In this document: positions 24,526 to 36,985 of the stretch, in pieces
Layout of the letters: every line of letters begins with the position of its first letter
Position numbering within the stretch: position 1 is the stretch's first letter
NCBI GenBank assembly: GCA_030248225.1
Contig: JASANE010012106.1
Coordinates: forward strand, 32,027 to 96,026
Direction: 5' to 3'
Origin: Trileptium ribeirensis
Taxonomy: Eukaryota; Nematoda; Enoplea; Enoplida; Thoracostomopsidae
Length of the DNA stretch: 64,000 nucleotides
The notes under the pieces: generated by a model
What the model saw: only the letters and a program-made list of their open reading frames with translations
The model's database searches: none
Told to the model about the DNA's origin: nothing
Translations under genes and position numbers: made by a program

Positions 24526-25050
24526 TTCCCAATTAAGTATCGGTTTGTTAATTTCGGCGTAATGTTTAATTCTACTATCTTTATGATGTTTGTTTTTTAT
24601 TGCCTTTTGCATTTATTGCATTTAATAGGCTATATATACCTACTGGGGGGCCTCGAGCCGTTGGAGCCCCCGTTGAAGTTGGCACCTCTATGGCCAAAAA
24701 TTATAATTTAAACTCCCGGGACAGTTCAATATCAGCAATGAGCTTTTTCCGCTTAAAAAGCGAAAAAACGTTTATTTCCGTTTCCGCTCAATTGGGTATG
24801 TTGGTGGGTGGTGGACTGGACTCTACTTTAATAACATCAGCATGAGCATAGTTTTATGATTATATTTGAAAGTCTCAATAGTATCAGAAAAATTAAATAG
24901 TCACCACTGCAAATGGAACAAAAACTTTAATATAAAATAGTGCACTTTTTTGAAAATGAAAGCTTTACCAGTACGCTGCGTTTAGCACGAAATTTTCCCA
25001 TCTCAACATAGGCGCAATTATAGGGGGAGACGGGGGGGACAAATATTCCG
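24526..25050. other. non-coding, nothing recognised
   Basis: A GC-richer patch (24640-24700) and AT-rich sequence. No gene is supported. Confidence 0.35.
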
Positions 25051-25303
25051 GGTCTTTTCGGTTATGCCCCCCCCAGCCCGAGTTGCGTCAATTTTAAAGG
25101 TACAGATGAAATTTTGCAACCAATCGATTCAGCTCGAAGGGGAAAATTGGGACCTCAAAAAATCGAAAAAAAAATTTTGTCAGGGATGTGGGTAAAATGG
25201 GTATTTTCTGAACCAGCTCGTCGGGCTGAATCGATTGGTACCAAAATTTCATCTGTACATTTAAAATTGACGAAATTCGGGCTAGGGGATAACCGAAAAG
25301 ACC
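25051..25303. mobile_element. foldback element, copy 1 (~80 bp arms)
   Basis: The left arm (25051-25133) begins GGTCTTTTCGGTTAT and ends near CCAATCGATTCAGC. The right arm (25225-25303) is its imperfect reverse complement, ending ATAACCGAAAAGACC. Shared inner blocks include CAATTTTAAA and TACAGATGAAATTTT. It is related in sequence to the foldback elements at 35650 and 44935. No coding capacity. Confidence 0.7.
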
Positions 25304-27337
25304 CCAATTCCTTCCACTTTTTGGCACTTAACTAATCGTCCGCCCACTTTTTTGACTGATAAAATTTTTAGTGCTCTGTAATAAACGGACGTGATTATAG
25401 ATTATATGTTTTTGCCATAACCTGTCCCCCCACTTTTTGTGGATTTGCGCCAATACATCTCAACAAAAAAGTTTAGTTTTTGAAGTGGTGAAACTAACTG
25501 TAAAAACTTCAATATCTCGGTGCAAATTTATTTTTTGCACGGACACGATACATCTCATGCAAGCGTGAAAAGCAATATAAATATGTATTTAGAAAATTAC
25601 AATACAGGGCTGGCCTCGCCATTCTACCTGAGAGTCCGTGCGTCCACCTGTAGGTGTCACGTTTATAGCCATGCATAGTTGTAAAATAGGGTTGGGGATT
25701 ATATGTCTTTCTCCAGGACTCGGACCTCCCTTTGGACGATACCGATTCCCCTGGGAAGTAGTCGATACGCTCCTAAGGCGCCGCATCACTCAACGCGCCC
25801 CTCCTCTCTGAAGTTGCAATGATTGAGGTAAAAAGGCTAAAAACGGCGGAAAGTTGGCAACAATAAAGAAAAATTATGAGCCCCCAAAAAATTTCTCAAA
25901 TTCATCTCCCCCTGACGACTTTCCACCGCTGAAGCAGGCACTATCACCTACCTGAAATTTCGAACCTCGTGCGAATGTATGCGCATGCATGCTCATAAGG
26001 TGGTCACAGGTCACATGATCTTCCCCATCCTTGAAGGCTACTCAACCTAGGAGCTCAGCTGCTCAGACATTGACGATGTATGGTGGGGGAGTTTAATTAC
26101 ACAAAATGTTCCAGCCGAGACAAATGACTGACAAGTGACATGGTGTGATGATACGTGTCCATAAGGGATAGAGCGCTACCTTTTGAGGGTTGAATATACC
26201 TTCATTCAATATATACCCACAACTTCCTTCTTCCTCATCTCAAGCACGCTGAAGACACGCGGAAAACGATAGCGAAACCACTACAGATAGCTCAGCAAAC
26301 CATCACAAAATGGCGGTTGTTCCAATATTTATGGAAACGGAGCAAACCCAGCGGATTTTGCGAATAATAGATTGCTAGGAGCGAAAATAGCAAAAAATGC
26401 TTTTTGTCGGTTTAAGGAGATCAAAAATTCGTCACCGAGTATTATTGGATCTTTACAGTTCTTTTATTTGAACACAGACTTAATCTATTTGTACTTTTTC
26501 ATTCATGTAAACTCTCCGACTACATCTTAAAGTCAAAATGAGATCTAAAGAGTCATGGGTCATATTTTCCGAAATTTGAACATATCTTTCGAAAATCAGC
26601 TCATAAACAGTTATAGCTTTGGTGAACTTACTCTTTGTCAGGTGACTGCCATGGCTATTATGTGTCTAAAACGGGTATGTCGAACTATGTATTTTCCAAA
26701 CAATTAGTGATTGATACAAACATGGATTAGAATTAAAACATTGAATCGTAACGATAGCAATGTGTACACACTCAAAGCTGAATTTAGGCCATACTTTCTC
26801 ATGGGGGAGTGGAGGATTGGAAGCTCTCAGGGAATCGCTAAACACTACACCCAGAGCTAGCTTTATTCCCACTACACCGCAACTCCACTCTCTCACATTC
26901 TGTGCGCCAACTGTGCATGGAAAATTTGGCCCCTAAAGTTGACATGTGCGTTGGAAATATTGAAGGAAATTGGCAAAAAATAAAGGAAAATTGGTAAAAA
27001 TTAAGAACAATAATTTTTAGTCGCACAAAATTTATTCAGGGCCATTCAATTTTTTCTGACGACCTCATCCCCTGCGAAGGACCCCCTCCACGACACCCGC
27101 TACCTCATTTCCTCCCTTGCCTGGGACATTGGTTGGCTCCCCGAGCTCGCTTGTATGCTTTTTAAAAACTTCTAAAAGTATTTAAAATTACTCCCGATTA
27201 CAGTAATCCAGAAAACTAAACTCTCAAAAGCAATACTCTGGAAATAAAAAAGGTTTGCTGCTGCCTGGATGCGATGGAATAGTCACACAAGACAACGAAG
27301 GTTCAGCTATTTAACCCTGTGGGGAAATACGTTTTAT
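25304..27337. other. 2 kb with no supported gene; dispersed-repeat pieces
   Basis: Fragments near 25850-25990 and 26930-27150 resemble the segment at 12000-12160 (AAAATTGG..., CCCCCTGACGAC, CACCCGCTATCACC-like words). The piece at 27150-27230 resembles 38125-38205. No coding call. Confidence 0.35.
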
Positions 27338-27747
27338 AAAAATAACAGCTTAAAGCGGGGGGTACGAGGCGGCAGCCGCGGACCTAGTTTTAGTGCATGT
27401 GTAAACATGTAAAGCTATAAGCAATAAGCTTAATAAAAGGCGTAGGCGTTTGAGAACGGCAAGGCATGCATTTACACTAGGCCACAAATTACGATAATTT
27501 CGGGTAGTTTTGGTTTAAAAATAGTGAAGTAATAGCTTTTAAGGGCGCAACAGGCATCTCGAAACCGTAGGGTCAAACCTATGGCCCACGTAAACTTTAT
27601 GGGCCGCCTTTCTGGTCTTTTGATAATCGCTCAAAATGTACAATGTTAATGTATATATCAGTAAGAACTCTCGAGAGTCAGCAAAAATAGTTTTAATACG
27701 CATACACAATATTAAGCAAAATCAAAATTATGTAGCATACCACAAAA

Positions 27748-29358
27748 CAGGGGCGTAGTCAGAGGGGGCGCGGGGGGGCAGGCACACTTGAGGATGAAAT
27801 TTGAAGGCACTTCCAAAAACAAAATATCGGGGAAAAATAGTGCTTGTCGCGCGGTTATTTTAATTCACTGCAGTTGAGGTCTTGACACTGATATACAAAA
27901 ACTGCCCATAAAAACATTCCAAAAAAGTTTGTCAGCCCCCTCCCCCCAATCAAAAAGACTGGCTACCTCACCGACCCGAGCTCCAAGAAAGTAAACTACT
28001 TCGATAAATGTTTATATTTTAATCGATTTCTTGTATGATGGATCCCAGTAATATTCCCAGCATGTATGAATTTATTTATATAGAAGGCAACGCCAGTTTC
28101 AGTCTTTTACTAAAAACCACCACAATCGAGTCCCAAACCGAGTCAAGTGGAGTTCTTACATTCGGCTCCTAGCAGTTACAGTTGCGTCCTTTCGAAAAAG
28201 AACAGAACGAGGCTATGAAAAATTGTGAAGCCTTGATAGCTATTATTGACACAATATCAACATGTGCCCTACAGATTATAGTATTTCGCGGTCATCGTGT
28301 GGAGGACGCTTCTATGCCTGACCCACAGCTGGAACCAAGTGAAAACGATGGGAACTTTTGTGGCCTGCTGCGTTTTCGAATACGCGGTGGCGGCACACGT
28401 TATTCAACCATATCAAGGTGCAGAAGCAAACGCCACATATATACTTGTCACCAATAATACAGAACGAAATCATAGCCGCGGTTTTAAGAAATAGTGTGGG
28501 CAGGATTACAAAAAGTATTGACAAATCTCTTATTGGGCTCTTATTGCTGACGATACAACGAATCGGCAGAGGCGCTAGCGACTTGTGATTGCAGTTCGTT
28601 GTGTGACGAATGATCGTGGCAGCTATCAGTTGCGCGAAGATCTCTTATTTAATTGGGAGCATTACTGCAAATGACGAGCTTCACGACTAAGCTAGGTTGA
28701 GCGGGAAGTCCATAGCAGACGCAATTATGAATGGCATTTCTAACCTCACCCTCGATCTTGCCAAATGCGTTGCCCAATGGTACGATAAAGCCAGTGTAGC
28801 GGCAAGCGACTGACGAGGCGTTGCAGCGCATATTCTGCAACATGCAGAACTAGCGGAGTATCCACACGGCATTCTTATGGGCTGAACTTATGCGCGGCGT
28901 AGGCTATTAAAGTCCCTGCACTACGAAACGTACGCTCTGCTGCATAGTGACATCTTCAAGCCCAAGCGACGAAAAGTATCTATACGCATGGTGTAAAACA
29001 GAAGATTATCTTTTAGGGTACAATTTGCGCATATATACACCAAAAAAATTGCGTGGTCTGGAAAGCCCGCTGCACCTTGCTATAAAGCTTCATGGTGCAC
29101 ACCGTCGAAATTTGAAAGGTAGCTTACCTTATACCTATCTGTTCTTGCTAGCATGGCACATCACGATACGTTTTGCCCACACGCTATATATCCACTGTGA
29201 GCAAAACCCGCACCTCGAAACTCAGTGGTAACGTGTATACACCTCGCATATCTGCGACAAATGCCATTAAACAATTATACAATACACTACAAATTTATTC
29301 AGTTCCTATGGTACATACGATCGCGCCCCCCTAATCAAAGATACTGAATACGCCACTG
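27748..29358. mobile_element. hAT-superfamily insertion, 1611 bp, with 8 bp target duplication
   Basis: The left end CAGGGGCGTAG at 27748 and the reverse complement of the right end (CAGTGGCGTA at 29358) are hAT-type termini. The flanks CCACAAAA (27740-27747) and CCACAGAA (29359-29366) form an 8 bp target duplication with one mismatch. The duplicate locus keeps the unfilled site CCACAAAATCAC at 39527. A second end-like sequence, in reverse (AATCAAAAAGACTGGCTACC) near 27947-27966, suggests a nested or composite structure. Confidence 0.88.
28200..28610 (+). pseudogene. hAT transposase relic (DUF4371-like segment)
   Basis: Short pieces in shifting frames match the N-terminal half of ZMYM/DUF4371-type hAT transposases. 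In order they are IIVFRGHR, then GNFCGLLRFR, SPIIQNEIIAAV and ADDTTNRQ, the position of the first catalytic Asp (family form ADETTD). Frame changes and stops lie between all the pieces, so it is inactive. It lies inside the 27748-29358 element and identifies the element's superfamily independently of its ends. Confidence 0.7.
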
Positions 29359-30170
29359 CCACAGAATCACTATGGACTAAAAATTATATATTTAAAACCT
29401 TTCTTAGTACAAGCCTACTATGTTTACCTTTACATCAGCAAGTTTCTTTCAGTGCATATACCAACTTTTTCAATTATTTATGCCCAAAAGCAAAGAACTA
29501 AAAGTAGCAAGAAGATTAAAGGTCCTGCAAAATTATAGAGCAGCGTCATAGCAGGGCTCGACGTAACGTTTGCTTGCCGACCGGCAGAAAAAACTAATCA
29601 TAAAACGTGAATTAACACGTCTGATTTTGAGTTCAAAAGTTGATTCCATTTTGGGCTCACATATATATTGACCAAAAGGTAATACCATTTTTTTGCATTT
29701 TTTGGTGAAATTTTAAGCATGCTAATACTGATCATACTTTTGCACAGTTTTGTTTCAGCCAATCAGGAACAAGAAATATATATACTATATACTTAAAGCT
29801 AAAAATTTTAACTAAAATTATTATCTCATGAGGTATATATATTATATATTTTACAACAAATGAGTTGCTTAACAAATCCCAGTTCGGTTTCATTCGTAAA
29901 CGATCCAGTGAACTTCAGCTCTTAGTTTGCATTGATAGCTCGTTGATATAAGCGTACATTGTAACAGTAACGGCTCCCTCGCTGAAATAACTTTGAAAAA
30001 AACGACTCCGTGCTTCGCAAGCATTGCCTGGGCTCTGATATTTGTACTGGTTGTCTGCTGCACGTGTTGGACGTCATTTTAGCATTACGGGATTTCTATA
30101 CGAAGGACAGCATCAGACAGAACTAGCCGATTTGAGTATTGGGTCTGCTAACCACTTTTCAGTTACACCA

Positions 30171-30467
30171 AATCTCGTATTTTATACTGATAAATATACT
30201 GCTAGATCGTGGCGCCGTTAAGTGCGTTATATATAATTGTGCTATTTTGCAGTAGAAAATCAGTAAAAAAATTTCGCTACATATTTTTTGGTGCGGACTG
30301 CCGATAGACCGGCCGTGCCTACCACTAACAAAACAAAAATAAACGCAGTTCGCTACGTTAACAAAAACACAAGAAAATGTTGCATTATTCATAACAAAAA
30401 CTATTAACATCGCTGGATAATTTTATTTGACATTATATACTTCGCCTTTATTTATATATACAAGGAA
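30171..30467. other. non-coding flank between duplication and MITE
   Basis: AT-rich; the minus frame 30159-30410 has no motif. Confidence 0.35.
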
Positions 30468-30917
30468 CAAGGGGGTAGCCAGAGGGGGGTGCGGGGGTCG
30501 CGATCAGCCTTTTGGTTCTACCCGAATCAATTTTTTAAAGATTTCGGCTGAAAATCATGTTGCAAATATCTTTCTAAATCTAGCCCCTCTCGCAGTAAAA
30601 AACACTTACTTTCAAGTTTGAACCATATTTTTGGCCAAACATCACATTTTTGTATAAAAATTCGCTATTTGGCCAACAGTTCCAGTTTTTACTTGTTTAC
30701 GGCAAGCATGATATACCAATTCTTAGTTTCTGAAGGGTTTCTTTCAACTTAACATATATATTATATGCTTAACACGAGTTTTGTTTATGGCACATGCTTG
30801 CCTTGCGGGACAGTATTTCGCATAAATAATTGGCGTAACCACCCCCCCGGTCCCCTCGCTTGTAGTCACCCACTGTGGGCCGCGACCCCTCTTTCCAAAA
30901 TTTCTGGCTACGCTTGG
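30468..30917. mobile_element. 450 bp hAT-type MITE
   Basis: CAAGGGGGTAGCCAGAGGGG at the left end and, in reverse complement, CCAAGCGTAGCCAGAAATTT at the right end. Both continue to a GGGGTCGCG block. Flanks ACAAGGAA and ACCAGGTA match at 6 of 8 positions, compatible with a decayed 8 bp target duplication. There is no transposase. Confidence 0.55.
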
Positions 30918-31014
30918 ACCAGGTATATATATTTTGTGAGCTATTTTCAAAATATTTTTGTACTTTGCTGTACACCCGTTGTTAATTGTTTATCCTGCCA
31001 CGTGTCCACAGTAT

Positions 31015-31349
31015 TTACTGCTTCTTCTTGGCGTCAGAAGTGTAAAAAACAAGTGCCATTGAGCCGTCTTGTCTACTTTCCATCCGGTAATCAGCTCCGA
31101 ATAGCAATATTCGGCTAATTACCACACTGCTACCTCCAGGCGGCGAAAAACTGTTGTTTGTAAGTCGGCAAGTTGGAAGGAGCCGTTTACGCTTCCGTCT
31201 ATGTCGTTCTGATTCTACAGAGCTGCTGCAGCTCGACGAAGAATCATCGCATGAACCGCCGTTATTGCTGCATTCCAAGTATTGTGTCGGTTGCGATCCT
31301 TTTTCATTATGGAGAGGGTTCCGTCGTCATCAGAGTTTTGGATGTTACT
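31015..31349 (-). CDS. candidate exon, Ser-rich with basic cluster, unrecognised
   Basis: Reading the minus strand, a good acceptor (TATATTATTACAG) precedes base 31349. The first frame reads SNIQNSDDDGTLSIMKKDRN. A second, overlapping frame reads on through a Ser run (DDSSSSCSSSVESE) and a nuclear-localisation-like RHRRKRKR to a stop at 31015. Joining the two would need a one-base shift near 31290, so either the exon is mutated or only one frame is used. No domain is recognised. A 19-base word from this segment recurs in the T-poor tract at 41943. Confidence 0.3.
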
Positions 31350-33473
31350 CTGTAATAATATATATATATATAAATCAATAAAATAATAACATATAGTTGA
31401 TAACATTTTACATTCCAAATGTCAGGTAAGCAAAAAATATAAAAAGTGACCACGAACAGTGAACACCACGAAATAAGCGTAAGCGCCACGCGTAGCGAGA
31501 TCGCAACTACCGTTCGTAGAGAGTCGTTGAAAATATTAAAAATGAGTTTTTACAGGCGCGCCGCTAGTGGCCCACCCCACATCCAACTCTGTTTATACGT
31601 ATATTTACGAAGCGATAGTATGACTATATGGCTAAAAAATTTTAATTGTATATATCTTTTGGTCATGGTTCGATCAGCATTTTTCAAACCGCAGCTTGAG
31701 ATTTAATAAAGGATCGTTTACTGAGCGCCGCGTCCACCTAAGAATATCGGCTCGTTCAGTGCTCTACTACGTGACCAAGCGGGAAGCGGTCGCACAAACC
31801 CATCATATCGTGTTGTAATTAGTACCCTACAGCAATTAATATTAGCGAAGAAATATTTGTCGTCCTTAATGACATTGTTTTTGAAAGTGTTAGTTAACGT
31901 TATATTTAATTGCATGAATACACCACAAAAATGTAAGCTAAACACAACAGTCAAAAATAACGTGTAGGTAGCAACGACAAGTGCAGATTGCACAGCAATA
32001 CATCATATTTACTCGTGGACACTGAGAATATTGTGTATAGACTGGGAAAGAAAAAAGCGGAAACAAGTGCAAGAGTTGTTCGCGAATAGTCAATTTTGCT
32101 GCTGTTCTTTACATGGTGAAAGGTGGAGAGGACTGTCTCCCCTAGCGAAATTTCAGGATGGGACATGTTCCCGTCCCCCTATGGTGAAGCCATTGAGTTT
32201 TTATAACGTAAATTGCCTAAAGAATTAATATCTGTAACAGACGGGAATCAAAAGGTTGACCAATAAATTTTAGAAGAATCAACTACTCGATGATATATAT
32301 ACAAAGAATTAGAAATTTAGGCTTTGAATTAAAAAGTTTGTTTGTTTGGACGCAGCTTGGCAGTGCTGGAGATATATAGGCAAAGGCTTTTATATCACTA
32401 TATCTGAAAACTACATTTGAATTTGCACACGAGTTACTAAAATCCAACTATCTTGTCATCAGATTTCAAGGGTTTTACTGTCACAGTGACCGAACCCAAT
32501 TTCCAAAAATGTTGTAAGTTTTAATTTGTTGGTTATGTATTGCGTGTGACTCACCAAGAACGAACTATAATAATATTGGTTTTTGACGTATACACTAAAT
32601 ACAGTTCTTTGGTTATCTAGAGTCCAGAACGAATATTTCATGCTGTTTTTCACATGTTTTAGTGTGTTTAGGATTAATGAATCCGGTTGGCAGAACGTAA
32701 TTTGTCTTCAGCATCTTATCTTATGTGTTGAGCGAGCATACGGTATGAAAGACGTATGGTTGGTTTGGTTAGCTACAGGCTATAACCGATACTTCGTGCA
32801 TTTCCAGTTGTTTTTGATGGGTTTAGGGTCGACGAGGTTTTGGGATTTTCAATGAGTTCAGGGTTACAATGTTTTCGTGCACTATATACATAAAACAAAA
32901 GCCTGTTACAAGTGATTAGACAAAATGACCACTTGATGATGTTGCTTTCCCTCCATATCACACCCGCTTCCGGGATACTAGTATAATATATTCAATATAT
33001 ATGTGCGGAAATTATCTTAGTGGAGGTAATCTGTGCTTTACTGGTACAGAATAAATGCACGTATTGAACATTCGATAAATCGATATTTTAAATTCTTGAA
33101 AGACAATAAAGAAAGAACGCGGATTTGACTGCCGCAGTCAAATGGCATATCAAATGTATGGATAATGTAAACAAAATAGTTCTGCCTAGAGGGTGAATAA
33201 AGGAAATTTGAGCAACACAAAAGAAGTTAGGTGCAGCACTGCAATATGTTGCAGTTCCTAAAAATTTCGTAAAAATCCATTAATATATACAGTCCATGAA
33301 TCCAGTAAATATAGTAATGCGCGCAATAAATTGATTTTTGCACAAACGTTCACTAGTTTGAAATTATTCTAATTTTTTTACCATTGAGCTAGACTTATCA
33401 ATTTAAACATTTTTAAATAACGATGCATGTTTACGAAATTCTGAAAGTTGTCTGAATCTGTTATCACAAGTAC
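31350..33473. other. 2.1 kb AT-rich, no supported gene
   Basis: Several sub-100-codon frames, none with a family signature or clear splice sites. Confidence 0.35.
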
Positions 33474-33510
33474 CAGGAACGTAGCCAGGATTTCTAAAAG
33501 GATGGTCTAG
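33474..33510 (+). repeat. orphan hAT-like terminus
   Basis: CAGGAACGTAGCCAGGATTT resembles the hAT-type ends elsewhere in the window. The opposite end was not located. Confidence 0.35.
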
Positions 33511-34474
33511 CTCCATTGACGTCGTCGAAAAGAGGGTCCAATGTGGAATAAAAAAATTTTTATGTCATATATACATTCACAGTTACCTGGTAACAAAAAT
33601 GGTCTATAACTGCTGCTTCGACAGGCAATTTTAGTTAAATTCATCTATGTATATTTACCGTTGTTTATATAAATTGGACGAATTTTTATGTATATATAAG
33701 TGCCTTTACCTTCAGTTTACCACATTTCTGAAGCATATAATTCTTCCGCTTAAGTATACATAATAACGGGGACTGGAGGCTATAAAAAGAAGCCTCGGGA
33801 TGTGGCGAAGCAGCCACAATCGGAGTATAATTTAATAGGCTAAGTTTTATCAAAAGTCTCTGCAGCGGGCAAAGAACTTGACACAAATGTTGGGTGATTG
33901 ATTCTAGCCTTAAGTGACAAAAGGAGCATGGGTGAACTCTTACGCACGGCTCTTGAATCAAAGCCAAAACCTACATCGTTATTTCTTGAACCTTTTGCAC
34001 CAATTTTACTATCATTCGCATTATCAAAGCAAATTCATAATAGTTATAGTGTGTGAAAAGTAGTCGAAACTACATGTTTTTGCATGTGCATGTTGTTTTC
34101 TGTTTGTTGAGTCTGAGTGCACGAACTAGTGCACAGCTTGTCTATAATTGTATAATATATAATTATTGTGTAGTACCTTGAGCTGCAGCAGCTGCCATTC
34201 TGCTAGGTACTCTCGAAAAAGTTCTGGACTTTAGAAGTTGACATTGGCACTTTAATAGAGCTTTGGAATCTAACGCAACAGGTTCTACATTGGCTTCTTT
34301 CAAGGTCCGGTACAGACACTTTGGAGTTTTGAAAACTTTTCAGCTTTTTGGATTCAAAGATGCAAATTGTTCTGTAATCTTGAGGGACAGCACGTTATAA
34401 CGTAAGAAAAAGAATAGCTTACATCGGATGATTCGGGGGCAGCAGACGCCCGACTTAAGCTTAGTGTATGTCAT
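33511..34474. other. non-coding, nothing recognised
   Basis: AT-rich, no gene supported. Confidence 0.35.
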
Positions 34475-34486
34475 AGATATATTATA

Positions 34487-34525
<39 letters not shown>

Positions 34526-34526
34526 T

Positions 34527-34585
<59 letters not shown>

Positions 34586-34590
34586 ATATA
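34475..34590. repeat. (TA)n microsatellite
   Basis: An almost pure TA run with occasional TG or TT interruptions. Confidence 0.95.
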
Positions 34591-34789
34591 AAGACCTTAG
34601 CTTAGGCTAATACTAAGGTTTAGACTTTAGTATATCGAGAACGACATGGCCTGAATTTTATTTCCGCTCATCAGGGTTACGTGGTCCTGAGTTTATTAAA
34701 TTAAATTATGAAGTGTCATTCTAATGTCCTTACATAGGCAACACAGAAACAAATAAAGAAAGGGGAAATTGAGCAATTTGTGTCCATGC

Positions 34790-35640
34790 ATAACTAAATA
34801 CTTCATCGCATAAAAGCTAGAGTATATAACTCTACAAAGTTTCAGCCTAATTAGGAAAAAATATCTTTACTTCACTTGAATCACTTTCATTTCTGAACAC
34901 AACATCGTTCCAGTTTTTTGCCGACAATTGACGCTGGAGTTCCCAAAATTCGTCCGATTCTCTGTTCTCTTGGTTACAGTCAAGCCAATGTTGTGCCATG
35001 ATTTTCTTTACGCTCTGTAAACAAGACTTAGACCAAGTTTTAACAAAAAATGTATTATTTAAAAGGAACCGACTGTGAATTTTATTTATAAGCAAAGTTT
35101 CGTTTTCAAAAGCCAAATTGCGCAAACCGAGTTTTTGTCACTGACCATGCATGAGAGCATAGCTATAACTTTTCTCCATTTTTTGCTCTATGTTCACAAT
35201 CCAGAAATTAATGAAATTGGTCTATAATAATCAATCATGAATTCATAATGATGAAAGTCAGTCGGACGGTTAATCGTACACTTGGAAAATAACTGGCAGC
35301 GGTCCACATCACATACTTTATTAATAATTATTATTAATTATTAGTAATTGACAAAAATTAGATCAAATTTTACCAAAGAAAAATGTATTATTTAAAGGCA
35401 CCGACTGTGAACTTTATAAGCAAAGCTTCACAAAGTAGACGCCAAAGCATATATAATACAGTCTGAAGGCTTAATCCTCGAGTTTTTAACGAAAAATTCT
35501 CGCACAAATCTGACGCTGCAACAGCGACAGACGCTGCAAACGTGGAAAATACGGCTAAATGAATGCGAACAATCCAACCTAGCCAAAAGCTAACCTGTCA
35601 CTATTAAATCCAATTTATCTTAGACTTTGCACAAAAAGTT
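34790..35640. repeat. dispersed segmental repeat, copy 1
   Basis: It shares long blocks with 44078-44935. They include ATGTATTATTTAA, AAGCAAAGTTTCG, CATGAATTCATAATGATGAA, CAGTCTGAAGGC and TCTCGCACAAATCTG. In both places it is followed directly by a foldback element, so the pair moved or duplicated together. Confidence 0.85.
34871..35014 (-). CDS. conserved exon-like segment (copy 1), unrecognised
   Basis: Minus strand: acceptor TGTTTACAG before 35014 and donor GAA then GTAAAG after 34871; 48 codons, phase 0 at both edges. The last 44 codons align without gaps to the segment at 44078-44209: IMAQ(H/Q)W(L/R)D, then NQENR(E/K)S, then LQR. Copy 1 has four extra N-terminal residues because its acceptor lies 12 bases upstream. 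Preservation of frame and of both splice sites in diverged copies suggests selection on coding. No family is recognised. Confidence 0.45.
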
Positions 35641-35649
35641 AAGGTTCTT

Positions 35650-36075
35650 TTCTGTTATCCCCAACCCGATTTTTGTTAATTTTAAAGATACAGAGCTATT
35701 TTCATATCAGTTGGTTCAGGTCGATGAGGGGGTTCAGAAAATACTCATTTTACCTACATTCCGGAAATATATTTCGATTTTTTGAGGTCCCAATGAAACA
35801 AATTCTCAATGGTCTCCCTGGGGAACCCAAAAAATTTTTCTTCGGAATATGGTCATGTTGGCTGTCATTCGGCTTGAAGAGAGAAATCTACGTCACGGTT
35901 ACAACTGATAGCCCTCTAACGGTGGCGTAAATTTCAATAAACCACACACTAGTAGATTTCTTTCTTCAAGATGAGTCGAATATTTTCAACATTCGCATAT
36001 TATATTCCGAAGAAACAAATTTTGAGTTCACCAGGAGTATACCATAGGGACCTCAAAAAATCTGGAAAAAAACTG
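35650..36075. mobile_element. foldback element, copy 2
   Basis: Long imperfect inverted repeat. AAATTTTTCTTCGGAATATGG on the left pairs with TATTCCGAAGAAACAAATTTT on the right, around a central stem (CTAACGGTGGCGTA with TACGTCACGGTTA). GGACCTCAAAAAAT-type words lie at the outside. It matches copy 3 at 44935-45433. Confidence 0.75.
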
Positions 36076-36644
36076 TGTTAAAAAGTTATATATTATATGT
36101 CAGATATTTAAATATCGGTTAAAGCGTCGTATCGTTTGTGTCGTATCGAATTCATTCGAATTGACCGTAAATAAAGTTAAATTTATATTAAATTGTATTT
36201 TTAACATATTTGTATATTATTGTATTTTATAAATTACAAAGATTGGATTCATTTGTTAGACAATAATGAACACATTTTGTATACATATTTTAACAAAAAT
36301 TGAAACATTTATTTTGAGGAAAAAGCTGCAATTCGTGTCAAAATCACGTTGGAATTAGTGTCAAAATAGCCGATTTCAACGAACTGTCGCAAAGTTAATA
36401 ATAACATTAATTAATTAAAAAATTACCGAATATTGATCGATATATCCTCTGCTGTGCACAACAATATCTTGAGTCTTGACTACTCTTTTTAATACAAACG
36501 TAATATAGTGTCTGAAATGTAATAGTATATTTTATATATATAATGTTATGTAAAATTTATTGCAAATTACAGAAATTGTATAAAATTTTTAACCAAAATT
36601 AACACATCATTTTAGGGATTTGTTGCGTGTGTTTGGTTTGCGTT
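36076..36644. other. very AT-rich non-coding DNA
   Basis: No gene or repeat recognised. Confidence 0.4.
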
Positions 36645-36985
36645 ATTTTGACGTTTGTAGATCAACTTATTGGTTTTGCTAGGATCGATCGCCGAATTAA
36701 CTCGGTTGTGTTGGATTTTTGGTTGCCGAACCGAAGCTACATTATTTTGTAGGCATTGTTGTAACTGAATTTTTCATGAAATGAGTGTTGGTAGCAGGAA
36801 GATTAACAACTCGGCGAATATTGGTCGCATATTAAAAAGGGCGGCATATTTGAAATCAGCGTGAAAACTGGTATAGCGATAAGTGTATTTTCAAGTAACG
36901 ATTTGTATAATTTTCGACTAGGCCCATTATGGGTACCCCATCCCTATGCCTTTACCCCGAAAAGTCCCGTTGTACCCATTTTTTG
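36645..36985 (+). repeat. dispersed repeat, copy 1 (~340 bp)
   Basis: It matches 49845-50180 over its length. Shared words include CGTGTTGGATTTTTGG, TGTTGTAACTGAATTTTTCAT and CCTTTACCCCGAAAAGTC (some with single differences). No coding potential is seen. Confidence 0.85.

Larger units (their letters stand above)
27338..30170 (+). repeat. segmental duplication, copy 1 (interrupted by a hAT element)
   Basis: 27338-27747 and 29359-30170 together match 39121-40124 and 41226-41440 in order, at high identity (for example GGCGTTTGAGAACGGCA and AGGGCTCGACGTAACGTTTGC). Removing the hAT insertion makes copy 1 continuous with copy 2. No gene is recognised in the shared part. Confidence 0.9.

Noticed and set aside
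34428..34610. Tyr/Ile-rich plus-strand frame
   Set aside because: Translation of the (TA)n microsatellite.
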